64,000 bases of DNA from Deltaproteobacteria bacterium (GTDB lineage: Bacteria > Myxococcota_C > UBA6777). The stretch covers positions 62,001 to 126,000 of the forward strand of contig SBHC01000042.1 of assembly GCA_006226375.1 (NCBI GenBank), read 5' to 3'. The position numbers and the translations under genes are program-made. The notes beneath the pieces are model-generated. The model worked only from the letters and a program-made list of their open reading frames with translations, was not told the origin of the DNA and searched no databases. Of the stretch, positions 53,205 through 62,839 are shown one piece after another. The number at the start of each line of letters is the position of its first letter. Within the stretch, counting starts at the first letter, position 1.

Positions 53205-54503
53205 CTACCAGTATTGCATTGCGTCCTTGAAAATCTTAACCATGGATTTGTCATCTACGGGTCTTGGCGAGTTCACCAAAAGCCGCTGTTGTTTCATGGT
53301 TCCTTCAACAAGCAAGGGAATGTCGGCTTTGGTGTATCCGAGGTCTTGCAGACCGTTGGGTGCGTCGATGTCTTTCATCAATTGGATGAGCGCCTTGGGC
53401 AACGCTTCGGCCGCTTCTTGTTGTGACATTCCCGACGTATCCACCCCCAAGAGGCGGGCAGCTTCGGCGTGTCTTTCTGGCTGAGCGGGGATGGTGAACC
53501 GAAAGGCCGCAGGGGCATTTACTATGCAGCTTATTCCGTGTGGGACTTGAGGAACATCGTCGCTCGGGTAGCCTGGAGCGATGTAGTCTCGAACCATCCC
53601 AGCGACCGGGTAGCCCATGGCATGGGGAAGGTGGACGCCTGCGTTTCCAAAGCCGACGCCTGCTAGAGTGGACCCCAGCATCATCCCGGCCCGTGCTTCC
53701 AGGTCATGGGAGTTAAAATAAGCCCGACGTAGATACTTCCCAGCTAACTCGATGGCCTTCTGGGTGAAGATGTCGGCGATGGGATTGGCCCCAATGTAGG
53801 GCTTTCGTTCCGCCGGAGTTTGGGGTCTAGGTCGCATCGAGTATGGTCGCGAGATAAAAGACTCCAACGCATGAGAGAGAACGTCCAGTCCTGTCGAAGC
53901 TGTTACCACCGGTGGCATGGTGAGGGTGAGGAGTGGGTCAATTAAGGCTACGGTGGGCCGTAGGTTCCGGTCAGCAATCCCGGTCTTCAACTTCAGGTCC
54001 AAGAGGTCAAGGACAATGACGGCTGTGCTTTCGCTGCCTGTCCCTGCCGTTGTGGGGAGGGCAAAGAGTGGCTTCAGAGGCCCAGGAACACCCCTGCCTT
54101 CTCCGATAGGTTTGTTGATGTAGGTGAGCAAGGGAGCCGGATAGGTTCCATACAGGTTCATCGCTTTGGCTGTGTCAATGACGGAGCCTCCTCCCAAAGC
54201 GACGTAGGCGTCGAAGGACTTCCCCTTTTGAAAGTCCAAAGCTTCCTTAAACGATAGATCGGTCGGTTCGGCGTGGCATTGATTATAGAGAGTGACTTCG
54301 ACGCCTGCTTCTTCGATGAGGGCCTGGATGGTGGAGGCTTTGCCCAACGACGCAAGGTAAGGGTCAGTCACCAACATCACAGACTTCACCTGGTGCTGCT
54401 GCAACACATACCCCAACTCTTCGGAAGCTCCCATCCCAAATCGAATGGGTACGGTCTCCATCACAATGACTGTTTCTGTTGGATTTTTGTCCAAAGCTTG
54501 CAT
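53205..54503 (-). CDS. Iron-containing alcohol dehydrogenase, hydroxyacid-oxoacid transhydrogenase-like
   Basis: Group III dehydrogenase with HAEPTDLSFKEALDF, GGGSVIDTAKAMNLY, PTTAGTGSESTAV, PLKPLFALP, DVLSHALESF and GFGNAGVHLPHAMGYPVAG. The pattern closely follows human-type ADHFE1/HOT, which couples 4-hydroxybutyrate oxidation to 2-oxoglutarate reduction. AAAGGAGC precedes ATG 54503. At 432 residues the length fits. Substrate is inferred from family likeness; other 1,2-diol or alcohol dehydrogenase activity is possible. Confidence 0.85.
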   Translation of the reverse strand: MQALDKNPTETVIVMETVPIRFGMGASEELGYVLQQHQVKSVMLVTDPYLASLGKASTIQALIEEAGVEVTLYNQCHAEPTDLSFKEALDFQKGKSFDAYVALGGGSVIDTAKAMNLYGTYPAPLLTYINKPIGEGRGVPGPLKPLFALPTTAGTGSESTAVIVLDLLDLKLKTGIADRNLRPTVALIDPLLTLTMPPVVTASTGLDVLSHALESFISRPYSMRPRPQTPAERKPYIGANPIADIFTQKAIELAGKYLRRAYFNSHDLEARAGMMLGSTLAGVGFGNAGVHLPHAMGYPVAGMVRDYIAPGYPSDDVPQVPHGISCIVNAPAAFRFTIPAQPERHAEAARLLGVDTSGMSQQEAAEALPKALIQLMKDIDAPNGLQDLGYTKADIPLLVEGTMKQQRLLVNSPRPVDDKSMVKIFKDAMQYW

Positions 54504-54964
54504 CCTTGTTGCTCCTTTTCCGTTGGGGGTTTCTTTTCGACCATCCTACCTTCACACTCGTTCGACGATCAATGCTCCGGTCGTACGAATGAAACCAACC
54601 CAAGTGACGGGGTTGCATCATCGCACTTCGATGCATCGACTTCGTCCAAAAGTGCATATTCGAAGGTTCGATCTTGTTGGAATAGAGAACAAATATCGAT
54701 TGTTGGGCATCCAAACAGTGGCAGCAGAAGGTCCTGCATCGTTTCCTACAGGAACACAACCTGCCTTGAGGGGTTCAATATCCTCCTTGGCTACGACCCG
54801 ACGTTAGCCATTCGCATGGGTTGATTCGTATGCAGTCCGCTGGTATGTTGGCACCTTAATATTTCTCGGCCTCCATGAGCAGGCCAGAAAAAGAAAACCC
54901 AGAATCCTGCCATCCGTAGGTTTTGATAGAAGGTTTATTACTCGGTCGAAAAGGAGATCAGTTC
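54504..54964. other. Intergenic region between divergent genes, rich in palindromes
   Basis: This 461-base stretch lies between the transhydrogenase and cysS and should hold both promoters. It contains a perfect palindrome TCGATGCATCGA at 54628-54639 and a small hairpin with arms GGCCT and AGGCC near 54868. No coding gene or known RNA recognised. Confidence 0.5.
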
Positions 54965-56539
54965 ATGTCTGAGGCACCACGGTTCCGGATTTACAACACA
55001 TTGTCGCGGAATATTGAGGATTTTGTTCCTCTCGAAGAGGGAAAAGTCAAACTCTATGTTTGCGGTATGACGGTGTACGATCACGCTCACGTGGGACATG
55101 CCCGAGCGATGGTTGTGTTTGACGCTTTTGTTCGTTACCTTCGCGCCACGGGTTGGGATGTGACCTTTGTGCGGAACTTCACAGACGTGGATGACAAGAT
55201 CATTCGACGTGCCAAGGATCTGGGCGAAGATCCTCTGGCTTTGGCGGAGCGGTACATTGAGTCGTTCCAGACCGACACCAAGAACTTGGGCCTTGTGGCT
55301 CCCGATAGCGAACCCCGTGTCTCCACCTCCATTCCCGATATCATCGAGTTGATTCAACAGCTCATTGATCATGGCAACGCCTACGAGCAAGACGGTGATG
55401 TTTGGTTTGGTGTTGAGTCGTTTGATGAGTACGGCAAGCTGTCTGGCCGAAAGGTTGAAGACATGCGAAGCGCTGACTCTGGCTCTGGCAAAAGTCACCC
55501 AGCTGACTTTGCTCTCTGGAAATCCACCAAACCTGGTGAACCATCGTGGGAGAGTCCATGGGGACCTGGTCGTCCAGGTTGGCACATTGAGTGCTCCGCG
55601 ATGTCCATCAACGCTCTTGGGAACACCTTTGACATTCACGGCGGCGGGTTGGACCTCGTCTTTCCCCACCACGAAAATGAAATCGCTCAGTCAGAGTGCG
55701 GAACTCACGCCAAGTACGTTAACTACTGGATGCACAACGGCCTGTTGGTGATTGACGACGGCGCCAAGATGAAAGGCGGCGTGGAGACACCTGAGAACGA
55801 AGACGAGCCCGTCAAAATGGGCAAGAGTCTGGGCAACGTGTTCAACATTCGCGACGCGCTGCAACTCTTCCCTGCTGAAGCCCTTCGGTTCTATTACCTC
55901 CAGGGTCAATACCGCTCTCCCCTGGGTTGGAATGAAAACGTCCTTCCCACCGCGCTGGCTCGTTTGATGCGTTTGTACGAAGCCCGTGAGCGCGCTGAGA
56001 ACATGGGCGGCGAAGGTGACGCGGCCCAGATTGCCAAAGAAATGGGCAAAGATGCTCTGGCTGTGCTGAATCAATCGGAGTCCTTTGCCGAACGCTTCAG
56101 AGAAGCTCTTGCCAACGACTTCTGCACACCCGTTGCTCTGAGTTACCTGTTTGAGTTGGCACGTGCGGTCAACCGATTCGCTGAGAACAAGAAAGCCAAG
56201 AAGCGTGGCGGTCCGATTGCAAAGCTTGCTCTGGAAGCCTTCGACCTTGTGGCCAAGACCATCGGTATCATGTCGATGGACACGGAAGCATTCCACCAGG
56301 ATGTCCGTGAAAAGCATCTCGCTTCGATTGACTCTACCTTTGAAGAGATCGAAGACCTGATGAACCAGCGAACCCAGTTTCGCGAAGAGAAAAACTGGTC
56401 CGAAGCCGACCGCATCCGTGATGAGCTTCTTGCCAAGCAAATCGATGTGATGGACCTGACGGACGGCTCCCACTGGCGCGTTCGTGTTGCAGGCCAGCTC
56501 CCTGATGACATCGCATGCGCCCCTGAAGCCTCAGCCTAA
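54965..56539 (+). CDS. cysS: Cysteinyl-tRNA synthetase
   Basis: Class I synthetase charging tRNA-Cys. The HIGH-type motif is AHVGHARA (HVGH at 42-45), after CGMTVYDH with the zinc Cys. The second motif is KMGKSLGN, a KMSKS variant with Gly in place of Ser, preceded by an extra charged stretch (MKGGVETPENEDEPV). ATG 54965 with AAAAGGAGATC is the start; 524 residues, slightly long. The synthetase is essential and single in the window. Confidence 0.95.
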   Translation: MSEAPRFRIYNTLSRNIEDFVPLEEGKVKLYVCGMTVYDHAHVGHARAMVVFDAFVRYLRATGWDVTFVRNFTDVDDKIIRRAKDLGEDPLALAERYIESFQTDTKNLGLVAPDSEPRVSTSIPDIIELIQQLIDHGNAYEQDGDVWFGVESFDEYGKLSGRKVEDMRSADSGSGKSHPADFALWKSTKPGEPSWESPWGPGRPGWHIECSAMSINALGNTFDIHGGGLDLVFPHHENEIAQSECGTHAKYVNYWMHNGLLVIDDGAKMKGGVETPENEDEPVKMGKSLGNVFNIRDALQLFPAEALRFYYLQGQYRSPLGWNENVLPTALARLMRLYEARERAENMGGEGDAAQIAKEMGKDALAVLNQSESFAERFREALANDFCTPVALSYLFELARAVNRFAENKKAKKRGGPIAKLALEAFDLVAKTIGIMSMDTEAFHQDVREKHLASIDSTFEEIEDLMNQRTQFREEKNWSEADRIRDELLAKQIDVMDLTDGSHWRVRVAGQLPDDIACAPEASA

Positions 56540-56549
56540 ACGCACCCTC

Positions 56550-57971
56550 CTACCACTCCTCCGTACCTCGCCAGTCTTGCGTCTCTTTCTCTTTCTTCCC
56601 TGAACTTCTCGACATGTTTTGCGATGCCAACATGGTCTTGAGCCAGTACATGCCAAGTAGACCTGTGATGACATTGGCCAAGGCTGCGGCTGCGAACACC
56701 CCTTGTGCATGGAAGAATTTGCGTCCGAGCAGGGCAATGGGAACGTAGATCCCAAAGGCTCGCAAAAACGTGAGCATTGAGGCAGGTCCTGGCTTTCCAA
56801 TCGAGCTAAAGGTGGAGCTGCTGACCAGGAACAGCCCCATGGTCCCGTAGCTGATGGGGACAATCCAAAGGTAGGCATTAGTCACAGAGTACACAGCTTC
56901 CTTGGGGTTGAAGATCTGGCTCATAAAAGGACCCACTAGACCCAGCAAGACTGCAACACCGAGTCCATAGTAAAGGCACAATCGGAAGGACAAGCGGACC
57001 ACCTCATTGACCCTGTCGATTCGTTTGGCTCCCCAGTTTTGTCCCACGATCGGGGAGTTTCCTGCGGATACGGCGAAGATTCCGATCATAAACAAGGATT
57101 CGATGCGTGTCGCTGCGCCAAAGCCAGCGATGGTTTCCTTTCCGTACACGGACAACAAGCTCGTGATCAGCCCAAGGGAGAGGGGACCGACCATTTGGTT
57201 GGCAGCGGCAGGCAAGCCAATGTAGAGGATCTCTTTCCAGGAAGCCCACAGCTCTTGGAGTCCAGGAATCGCCCAACGAATCAGCTTCTCCCGTTTGTGC
57301 AACACCCAGATCGCAGCGGCTGCTGTAATGCTTCGTGAGGCTACGGTGGCGATAGCTGCCCCCTGCATTTCCAGTCGGGGAAAAGGACCCCACCCAAAGA
57401 TTAGGAACGGGTCAAGGATAAGGTTTACCACCCCCGCAACAACCATGACCATGGCAGGAAAGCGTGCATCCCCGATGGCTCGAATCGCAGAGTTCCCAAT
57501 CATGGGAATGATCAAAAAGAACATTCCCAAGTACCAGATCTCCATGTACTCATGCACCAACGGCAACAGCTTGGGCTTGGCTCCCAAGGCCCGAAACAGC
57601 GGGTCAATGGTCAGGAAACCAACCACCAGGAACACCGTGACAACGGTCAAACCCAAGAGAAGTGCGTGGGTCGTGAGCCGTTGCGCTTGGGCTCTGTCTC
57701 CTTGTCCAGAGGCTCGGGCGACCACGGAAGCGACGCCTACACCAAGCCCTAAGGTCAGGCTCGACAAACTAAACACCACCGGAAACGTAAGGCTGATCGC
57801 GGCCAGAGGGTCGGTTCCCAGGCTGGAGATGAAGAGAGTGTCGGCGAAGTTAAAGCCAATGACAGCGAGGATGCCCACAATCATCGGGAGAGACATCGCG
57901 CGGAGATGCTGTGGAAGAGGGCCCTGGGTGAGGTCGTTACGATGTTGCTTGGCAGAGGGCGTGGAAGACAT
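56550..57971 (-). CDS. MATE-family multidrug/toxin exporter
   Basis: About twelve hydrophobic helices with the MATE pattern: FADTLFISSLGTDPLAA, FSLSSLTLGLGVGVASVVAR, GNSAIRAIGDAR, LPAAANQMVGPLSLGL, AGNSPIVGQNWGA. The first helix starts near residue 25 when ATG 57971 is used; the open frame extends upstream to 58163 but is less like a MATE N terminus. Probably exports drugs or metabolites with Na+ or H+. Converges with cysS. Confidence 0.88.
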   Translation of the reverse strand: MSSTPSAKQHRNDLTQGPLPQHLRAMSLPMIVGILAVIGFNFADTLFISSLGTDPLAAISLTFPVVFSLSSLTLGLGVGVASVVARASGQGDRAQAQRLTTHALLLGLTVVTVFLVVGFLTIDPLFRALGAKPKLLPLVHEYMEIWYLGMFFLIIPMIGNSAIRAIGDARFPAMVMVVAGVVNLILDPFLIFGWGPFPRLEMQGAAIATVASRSITAAAAIWVLHKREKLIRWAIPGLQELWASWKEILYIGLPAAANQMVGPLSLGLITSLLSVYGKETIAGFGAATRIESLFMIGIFAVSAGNSPIVGQNWGAKRIDRVNEVVRLSFRLCLYYGLGVAVLLGLVGPFMSQIFNPKEAVYSVTNAYLWIVPISYGTMGLFLVSSSTFSSIGKPGPASMLTFLRAFGIYVPIALLGRKFFHAQGVFAAAALANVITGLLGMYWLKTMLASQNMSRSSGKKEKETQDWRGTEEW

Positions 57972-58266
57972 GCGGGCCTGTTCCTGCGAGAGTCGCTTGT
58001 TGGTGTTTGCTAGTTGGTCAGTCGTGGTTAGGTTCGTGCTGGTCGAGGAACAGCCTGACTTGTTGGGCGTTGCTCCCATAAACATGGCAAGTGAGCAAGT
58101 CCTTTTGCTGCACGAGGGAGCCGAAAAATCGTGTGAGTGGTGCAACCTTTTGCGACCTGACACGACGACAGATGTACAAACTGGACAACGGGGTGCCTTG
58201 TCAAGTCATTCCTTAATGTGAGAGAACCTTCCGTTGTCTTTTCCGACCGTCCCAAGGGAGTTTGAG

Positions 58267-58572
58267 ATGTTTTTCCGCAACCAAGCCTCTGCATCGTCTG
58301 CTGTTGAATACGCACCTGCCAAGAAGTTAGCCTTGTATCATTTTGATAGCTGCTTCTACTGCATGATGGTTCGTCGGACCATCGACAAGCTAGGGGTGGA
58401 CGTCGAATATCGCAATATTTTTGATGATCCTACATACAGGGAAGAACTTATGGCCGCTCGTGGCCGTACTACGGTTCCTGTTTTGCGGGGGTACACCGAA
58501 AATGATGACTGGTGGATGCCGGAATCTCGTGATATCATCCGTTACTTGGAAGAACACTACAGCGAATCGTAG
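58267..58572 (+). CDS. Glutaredoxin/thioredoxin-fold protein
   Basis: A 101-residue glutaredoxin-like protein with the redox motif CFYC (FDSCFYCMMVRRTI), TTVPVL (cis-Pro) and a C-terminal helix DIIRYLEEHY. ATG 58267 with AAGGGAG upstream is preferred over an in-frame start at 58234. The N-terminal 30 residues are polar and may be a linker. It may reduce disulphides or glutathionylated proteins. Unlinked to the neighbouring MATE gene. Confidence 0.85.
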   Translation: MFFRNQASASSAVEYAPAKKLALYHFDSCFYCMMVRRTIDKLGVDVEYRNIFDDPTYREELMAARGRTTVPVLRGYTENDDWWMPESRDIIRYLEEHYSES

Positions 58573-58658
58573 GCCGCTGGTCCTTGCGTATGTTCTTGAC
58601 GTCCATATCTCGTGGGCGCGCGTGAGGTGACGACGGCCGTCGTAGGAAAGAAAGTAGA

Positions 58659-59213
58659 ATGAAACTCAAATTGGTGACCCTCGCTGAAGAGGAGCAGCAT
58701 TATCACTGGGATGTCTCGGAAGAGTGGGTCGGTTCCATGCTCACCGCTGACGTAGAGGCCGACTCTGTGGAAGCCGAGATGTTTGGACCTCACGGTCCAT
58801 TGTCGTACGACGCCTGGGTGCATCGAAACGAAGACGAGGTCTTTTTTCGTGCCACCCTTACTGGTGCCATCAACGCGATGTGTGTGCGGTGCTTGGAGTC
58901 GTTTGAATTCCCTCTTAAGCTGGACTTTCGCGGTATGTTTCTCGTACCAGAAGATTCCGACTTTGAAGAGCCAGGCGACCCCTACTGCTACTACTTCGAT
59001 GGAGAAGAGCTGGATTTTTCCAAGCCTCTCCATGAGAACGTATTCCTGACCCTACCTCACAGCCCCAAATGTGAGATGTTCTTGGACACTTGCGTCGGAG
59101 AGTCCATCCTGGATTCCGAGGATGCTCCTGTCGATGAACCCGAGGCGTCTTCTCTCGATCCTCGCTGGGCTGCGCTCCAACAAATTAAAGACAACCTCTC
59201 CAAAAAAGACTAA
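58659..59213 (+). CDS. DUF177 (YceD-like) protein
   Basis: YceD-family protein, often encoded next to rpmF and implicated in 23S rRNA or ribosome maturation. It shows the typical acidic composition, an internal Cys region (CVRCLESFEFPL), a second conserved Cys region (CVGESIL) and the C-terminal DPRWAALQQIKDN. Here rpmF (L32) does not follow: the next gene is a secreted protease. At 184 residues the length is normal. Confidence 0.85.
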   Translation: MKLKLVTLAEEEQHYHWDVSEEWVGSMLTADVEADSVEAEMFGPHGPLSYDAWVHRNEDEVFFRATLTGAINAMCVRCLESFEFPLKLDFRGMFLVPEDSDFEEPGDPYCYYFDGEELDFSKPLHENVFLTLPHSPKCEMFLDTCVGESILDSEDAPVDEPEASSLDPRWAALQQIKDNLSKKD

Positions 59214-59315
59214 TCTACAGCCACCTCCTTTTGTTGATCGTCGCATCCTCATCCTTGCCTGAACATCGTCAACTTCCTTTCGTCACATTGTTGCTCCAAC
59301 ACATGGGGATTGCTT

Positions 59316-62300
59316 ATGTTCCGTCGATGTTCCACGCGTGAATGGCTCGTCCAAACGGCCGGGCTTTGGCTCGTTTGTATTGGATTGCTTGTCTTGGGTG
59401 AGGTTCATGCCGCCTCCGAACCCAAGGACCAGGAAGAAACGACCGCCGCCCACAGTGTCAAAGAACACTTTTTGGAGAGGGGACCCCTTGGGCTGCGTTA
59501 TCCTGCCTTGTCGCCTGATGCTTCCAAGGTCGCCTTTTCGTACCAGGGTGATCTTTGGGTGGCGTCTCGAAAAGGGGGAGTCGCTGTTCGGATTACGGCC
59601 AACGCCAGTTACGACTACGCGCCTCGTTGGTCACCGAATGGGAAGCTTCTGCTCTTTACCTCTCGTCGTTTTGGCAGCGATGATGTGTTTGTCATCAACC
59701 CTCACGGTGGACAGCTTCGTCGCTTGACGTTCCACAGCGCTCTGGACCGTGGATTGGCCTGGTTTCCTGATGGAAAGTCGATCCTGTTCGAGTCCACCCG
59801 AGACACTCGGCGAACGCTGTACAAGCTCTCTCTTCAAAATGGGAGCATCACCCGCTTGGTTAAAGGGTATTGGAACATCGCTCACGACGGTGATGTCTCT
59901 CCCCAAGGACACCAGCTCCTTTTTACAAACTCGACGGAGAGTCTGAACTTCTGGTGGCGCAAGGGATACAAAGGTCCCAACAACTCTGATCTGATCCTGT
60001 TGGACACCAAGACCCAGAACGTTCGCCAGGTCACGAAGACCGAAACCAACGAGTACTGGCCGATGTGGGGAGCCAAAGGAGTTACCTACTTTTATGTGTC
60101 TGGGAAAGACGGAAACCTCTGGCAGGGGTTCCTGACTCCCCGAAAACCACGCGCTCTCACCAAGTTCTCCAAAGGGCCTGTTCGCTGGCCGTCGATTAAC
60201 GCGAAGAAAACTCACATCGTGTTTGAGCGAAACTTCCGACTTTGGATGACCAACATCAAAACCAAGGTGACCTCGCTGCTCCCCATTCACGTACAGGCTG
60301 AGTCCAGCGTTGGCTTTCCCAAGTGGAAGGTGCAGACCAAGGTTTCGGAGTTCTCCTTGTCGCCTGACGGAAAGAAGCTGGCGTTTGTCATCGAGGGGGA
60401 TGTGTTCGTGACGGACTCTTCGGCTCGCACCAGCATTCATCGCGTCACCCAATCGATGGGGCGCGTGACCCAGGTCTCCTGGCACCCCAACTCTCGTGAA
60501 TTGTTGTATCTGGTGGGGCATCGGAAGAACATTCGCTTGGTCCGTCATACATTGTTTCCCGGCAAAGCCACGGTCCTCTTGGACAGCCCCGCCTGGAAGC
60601 TTTATCCCTCCTGGCATCCGAAAGGAAAGGGCATCGTCTATCTTTCTGGGAACAAGATGATGTACCTCGGAGTGAAGAAGTCCAAAGAGGCGAAGGCTAC
60701 GACAAAGCCAAAGAAAAAAGACAAAGCCAAAGAGAAACCCAAGGCCGCAAAAAAGGCCGTCAAAACGAAAGCCTCGGTGGTCGAGTTTGAGAAGCCAGCG
60801 GTCTGGTTGAAAGCGGACTTTGGTGGTTGGATGTCGGACCGCTTCCGCTGGTCGTCCAAAGGGGAGTGGTTGCTCTACAAAACCTACAAAGAAGGGCGGG
60901 GAGACATCTTCGCCTTTTCACCCAAAACCAAGAAGAGCGTCCGCCTCACACCCACCGCAGCCAATGATGACGATGGTGTGTTTTCAAAAGATGGGAAGTT
61001 CTTCTTCTACCGGTCCAATCGCTACGGCAGTGACTGGTTTACCAACGTTGGGGACGATGACTTGTATGTCCTTCCGTTGAAATGGAAGGCCCCACAATTC
61101 AAAGAGGACAAGCTCGAAAAACTGTTCAAGACACCTTCCGGTAAGAAAGGCAAAAAGGGCAAAAAAGGGAAGAAAAGCAAAAAGACCAAGAACACGAAGA
61201 AGGTCGCCAAGAAGTCCAAGCCAGCTTCGAAGCCCACATCCAAGAAGGTTGCGACCAAGAAGAGCAAGAAAGGCAAGAAGAGCAAGTCTGCGAAGAAAGG
61301 GAAGAAAGCCAAGAAAAAGAAGACGATGGTCATCACCGAGCGAGACATCTTGGAGCGAACCCGTCGGCTGACTGCTCTTAAGGGCCATGACCGCTTTCCA
61401 ACACCGTCGCCGAATGGGAAGTTTGTTGTGTTCCTTTCCAATACGATGGGTCGCTTCAAGCTTTGGCTTGGGATGTTTAAGGCCAAGACGCCACGACTTG
61501 TCGGTGTTCGCCAAATTGCGCCGGGTCTACGGGGTCTTTCGGGTTGGAACAGCCAAGGGTTGACCTGGAACCCCAAAAGCAAGGCTGTCTACATGCTGGT
61601 GCGTGGCAAAGTCATGCAGATTGCGATCCCATCTGGAAAAGCAAGGCCTCTCCGTTTGTACGCCAAAGTTCAGGTTGAGCGTGCCAAGACCTATGTCCAA
61701 GGCTTCCATGAAGTGTGGCGTATCATGCGCGATTTCTTCTACGATCCTGGGATGAGTGGCAACGACTGGCATCAAGTGTTTGCTCGGTTTCTTCCTGTGG
61801 TCCAGCAGCTCCAAACAGACGCGGATTGGCGTGACCTGATGAACGAGATGCTTGGCTATCTGAACGCTTCTCACTTGGGCGTCTACACCCAACGTGTTCG
61901 TCCTGCGTACCAAACAGGGCATTTGGGTGTCGACTTCACCACCGAAAAAGGGCACCTCAAAATCACCAAGATCTGGAAGTTGGGACCTGTGTACCAGGCA
62001 GCCCCAACATTAAAAACGGGATGGTACCTGACAGAGGTCAACGGTGTGGGCAAGTTGAATCCGGCTCGTTTGATGCAAGCCCTCCAAGATACCGTTGGGA
62101 AACGTGTGACCCTTACGTTGAAGAAGAAACTCAGCAGCAAGAAGACCAAAACTCTCAAGGTTCGACCGATTGGGACCTGGCCCTTCCGCTGGTTGCAATA
62201 CTTGGCCTGGGTTCGTGAACGTCGTTCCTTGGTCTCCAAGTGGGGCAAAGGAAACATTGGGTATCTTCACATGCGAGGGATGGGTCGGAGCGACTTGACC

Positions 62301-62816
62301 CGATTCTTGCGGGACTTCCCCATGTATGCGGCGTCCAAGAAGGCGATGATCATCGACATCCGGTTTAACTGGGGCGGCAACATTCACGATCGTGTCCTGC
62401 AAACCTTGTCCCGCCGACTCTATTCGTATTGGCAGGCGCGTGGTATGTCGCGATGGAACCAGCCTTTCTATGGCGCAGCCCACAAACCGATTGTTCTCCT
62501 GATCAACGAGCGGTCCCTGAGTGACGCGGAGATGACCGCCAACGGTTTCAAGGCGTTGAAGTTGGGGACCATTGTGGGAACCCCAACCTACCGCTGGATC
62601 ATCTTCACCTCAGGATACAGCCTGCTGCAGGGACGCTTTATGCGAGTTCCCTTCTGGGCGTGCTTCTCTCTGGACGGGAAGGATCTGGAAAAGACCGGTG
62701 TGACGCCAGATGTATACGTTCAAAACACCTTCAGCGACCGGATGAACAACAAGGATCCTCAGCTCAAAAAGGCTGTGAACATCCTGTTGAAGCAGTTGAA
62801 GAAAGGGAAGAAATAG
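59316..62816 (+). CDS. Large tricorn-like S41 protease with beta-propeller, PDZ and Lys-rich linkers
   Basis: A signal peptide (REWLVQTAGLWLVCIGLLVLGEVHA) begins a 1166-residue protein. Two stretches of WD40/TolB-like beta-propeller repeats (for example LSPDASKVAFSYQGDLWVA and SPNGKLLLFTSRRFGSDDVF) are separated by two Lys/Ser/Thr-rich linkers, the larger near 61140-61323. A PDZ domain and the S41 protease domain follow: DIRFNWGGN, then NERSLSDAEMTANGFKAL with nucleophile Ser1069, and TGVTPDVYV. ATG 59316 is preferred over TTG 59310. Probably degrades or processes peptides outside the cytoplasm. Confidence 0.9.
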   Translation: MFRRCSTREWLVQTAGLWLVCIGLLVLGEVHAASEPKDQEETTAAHSVKEHFLERGPLGLRYPALSPDASKVAFSYQGDLWVASRKGGVAVRITANASYDYAPRWSPNGKLLLFTSRRFGSDDVFVINPHGGQLRRLTFHSALDRGLAWFPDGKSILFESTRDTRRTLYKLSLQNGSITRLVKGYWNIAHDGDVSPQGHQLLFTNSTESLNFWWRKGYKGPNNSDLILLDTKTQNVRQVTKTETNEYWPMWGAKGVTYFYVSGKDGNLWQGFLTPRKPRALTKFSKGPVRWPSINAKKTHIVFERNFRLWMTNIKTKVTSLLPIHVQAESSVGFPKWKVQTKVSEFSLSPDGKKLAFVIEGDVFVTDSSARTSIHRVTQSMGRVTQVSWHPNSRELLYLVGHRKNIRLVRHTLFPGKATVLLDSPAWKLYPSWHPKGKGIVYLSGNKMMYLGVKKSKEAKATTKPKKKDKAKEKPKAAKKAVKTKASVVEFEKPAVWLKADFGGWMSDRFRWSSKGEWLLYKTYKEGRGDIFAFSPKTKKSVRLTPTAANDDDGVFSKDGKFFFYRSNRYGSDWFTNVGDDDLYVLPLKWKAPQFKEDKLEKLFKTPSGKKGKKGKKGKKSKKTKNTKKVAKKSKPASKPTSKKVATKKSKKGKKSKSAKKGKKAKKKKTMVITERDILERTRRLTALKGHDRFPTPSPNGKFVVFLSNTMGRFKLWLGMFKAKTPRLVGVRQIAPGLRGLSGWNSQGLTWNPKSKAVYMLVRGKVMQIAIPSGKARPLRLYAKVQVERAKTYVQGFHEVWRIMRDFFYDPGMSGNDWHQVFARFLPVVQQLQTDADWRDLMNEMLGYLNASHLGVYTQRVRPAYQTGHLGVDFTTEKGHLKITKIWKLGPVYQAAPTLKTGWYLTEVNGVGKLNPARLMQALQDTVGKRVTLTLKKKLSSKKTKTLKVRPIGTWPFRWLQYLAWVRERRSLVSKWGKGNIGYLHMRGMGRSDLTRFLRDFPMYAASKKAMIIDIRFNWGGNIHDRVLQTLSRRLYSYWQARGMSRWNQPFYGAAHKPIVLLINERSLSDAEMTANGFKALKLGTIVGTPTYRWIIFTSGYSLLQGRFMRVPFWACFSLDGKDLEKTGVTPDVYVQNTFSDRMNNKDPQLKKAVNILLKQLKKGKK

Positions 62817-62839
62817 AAGGACCAGAAGAAGAGGGGGGA

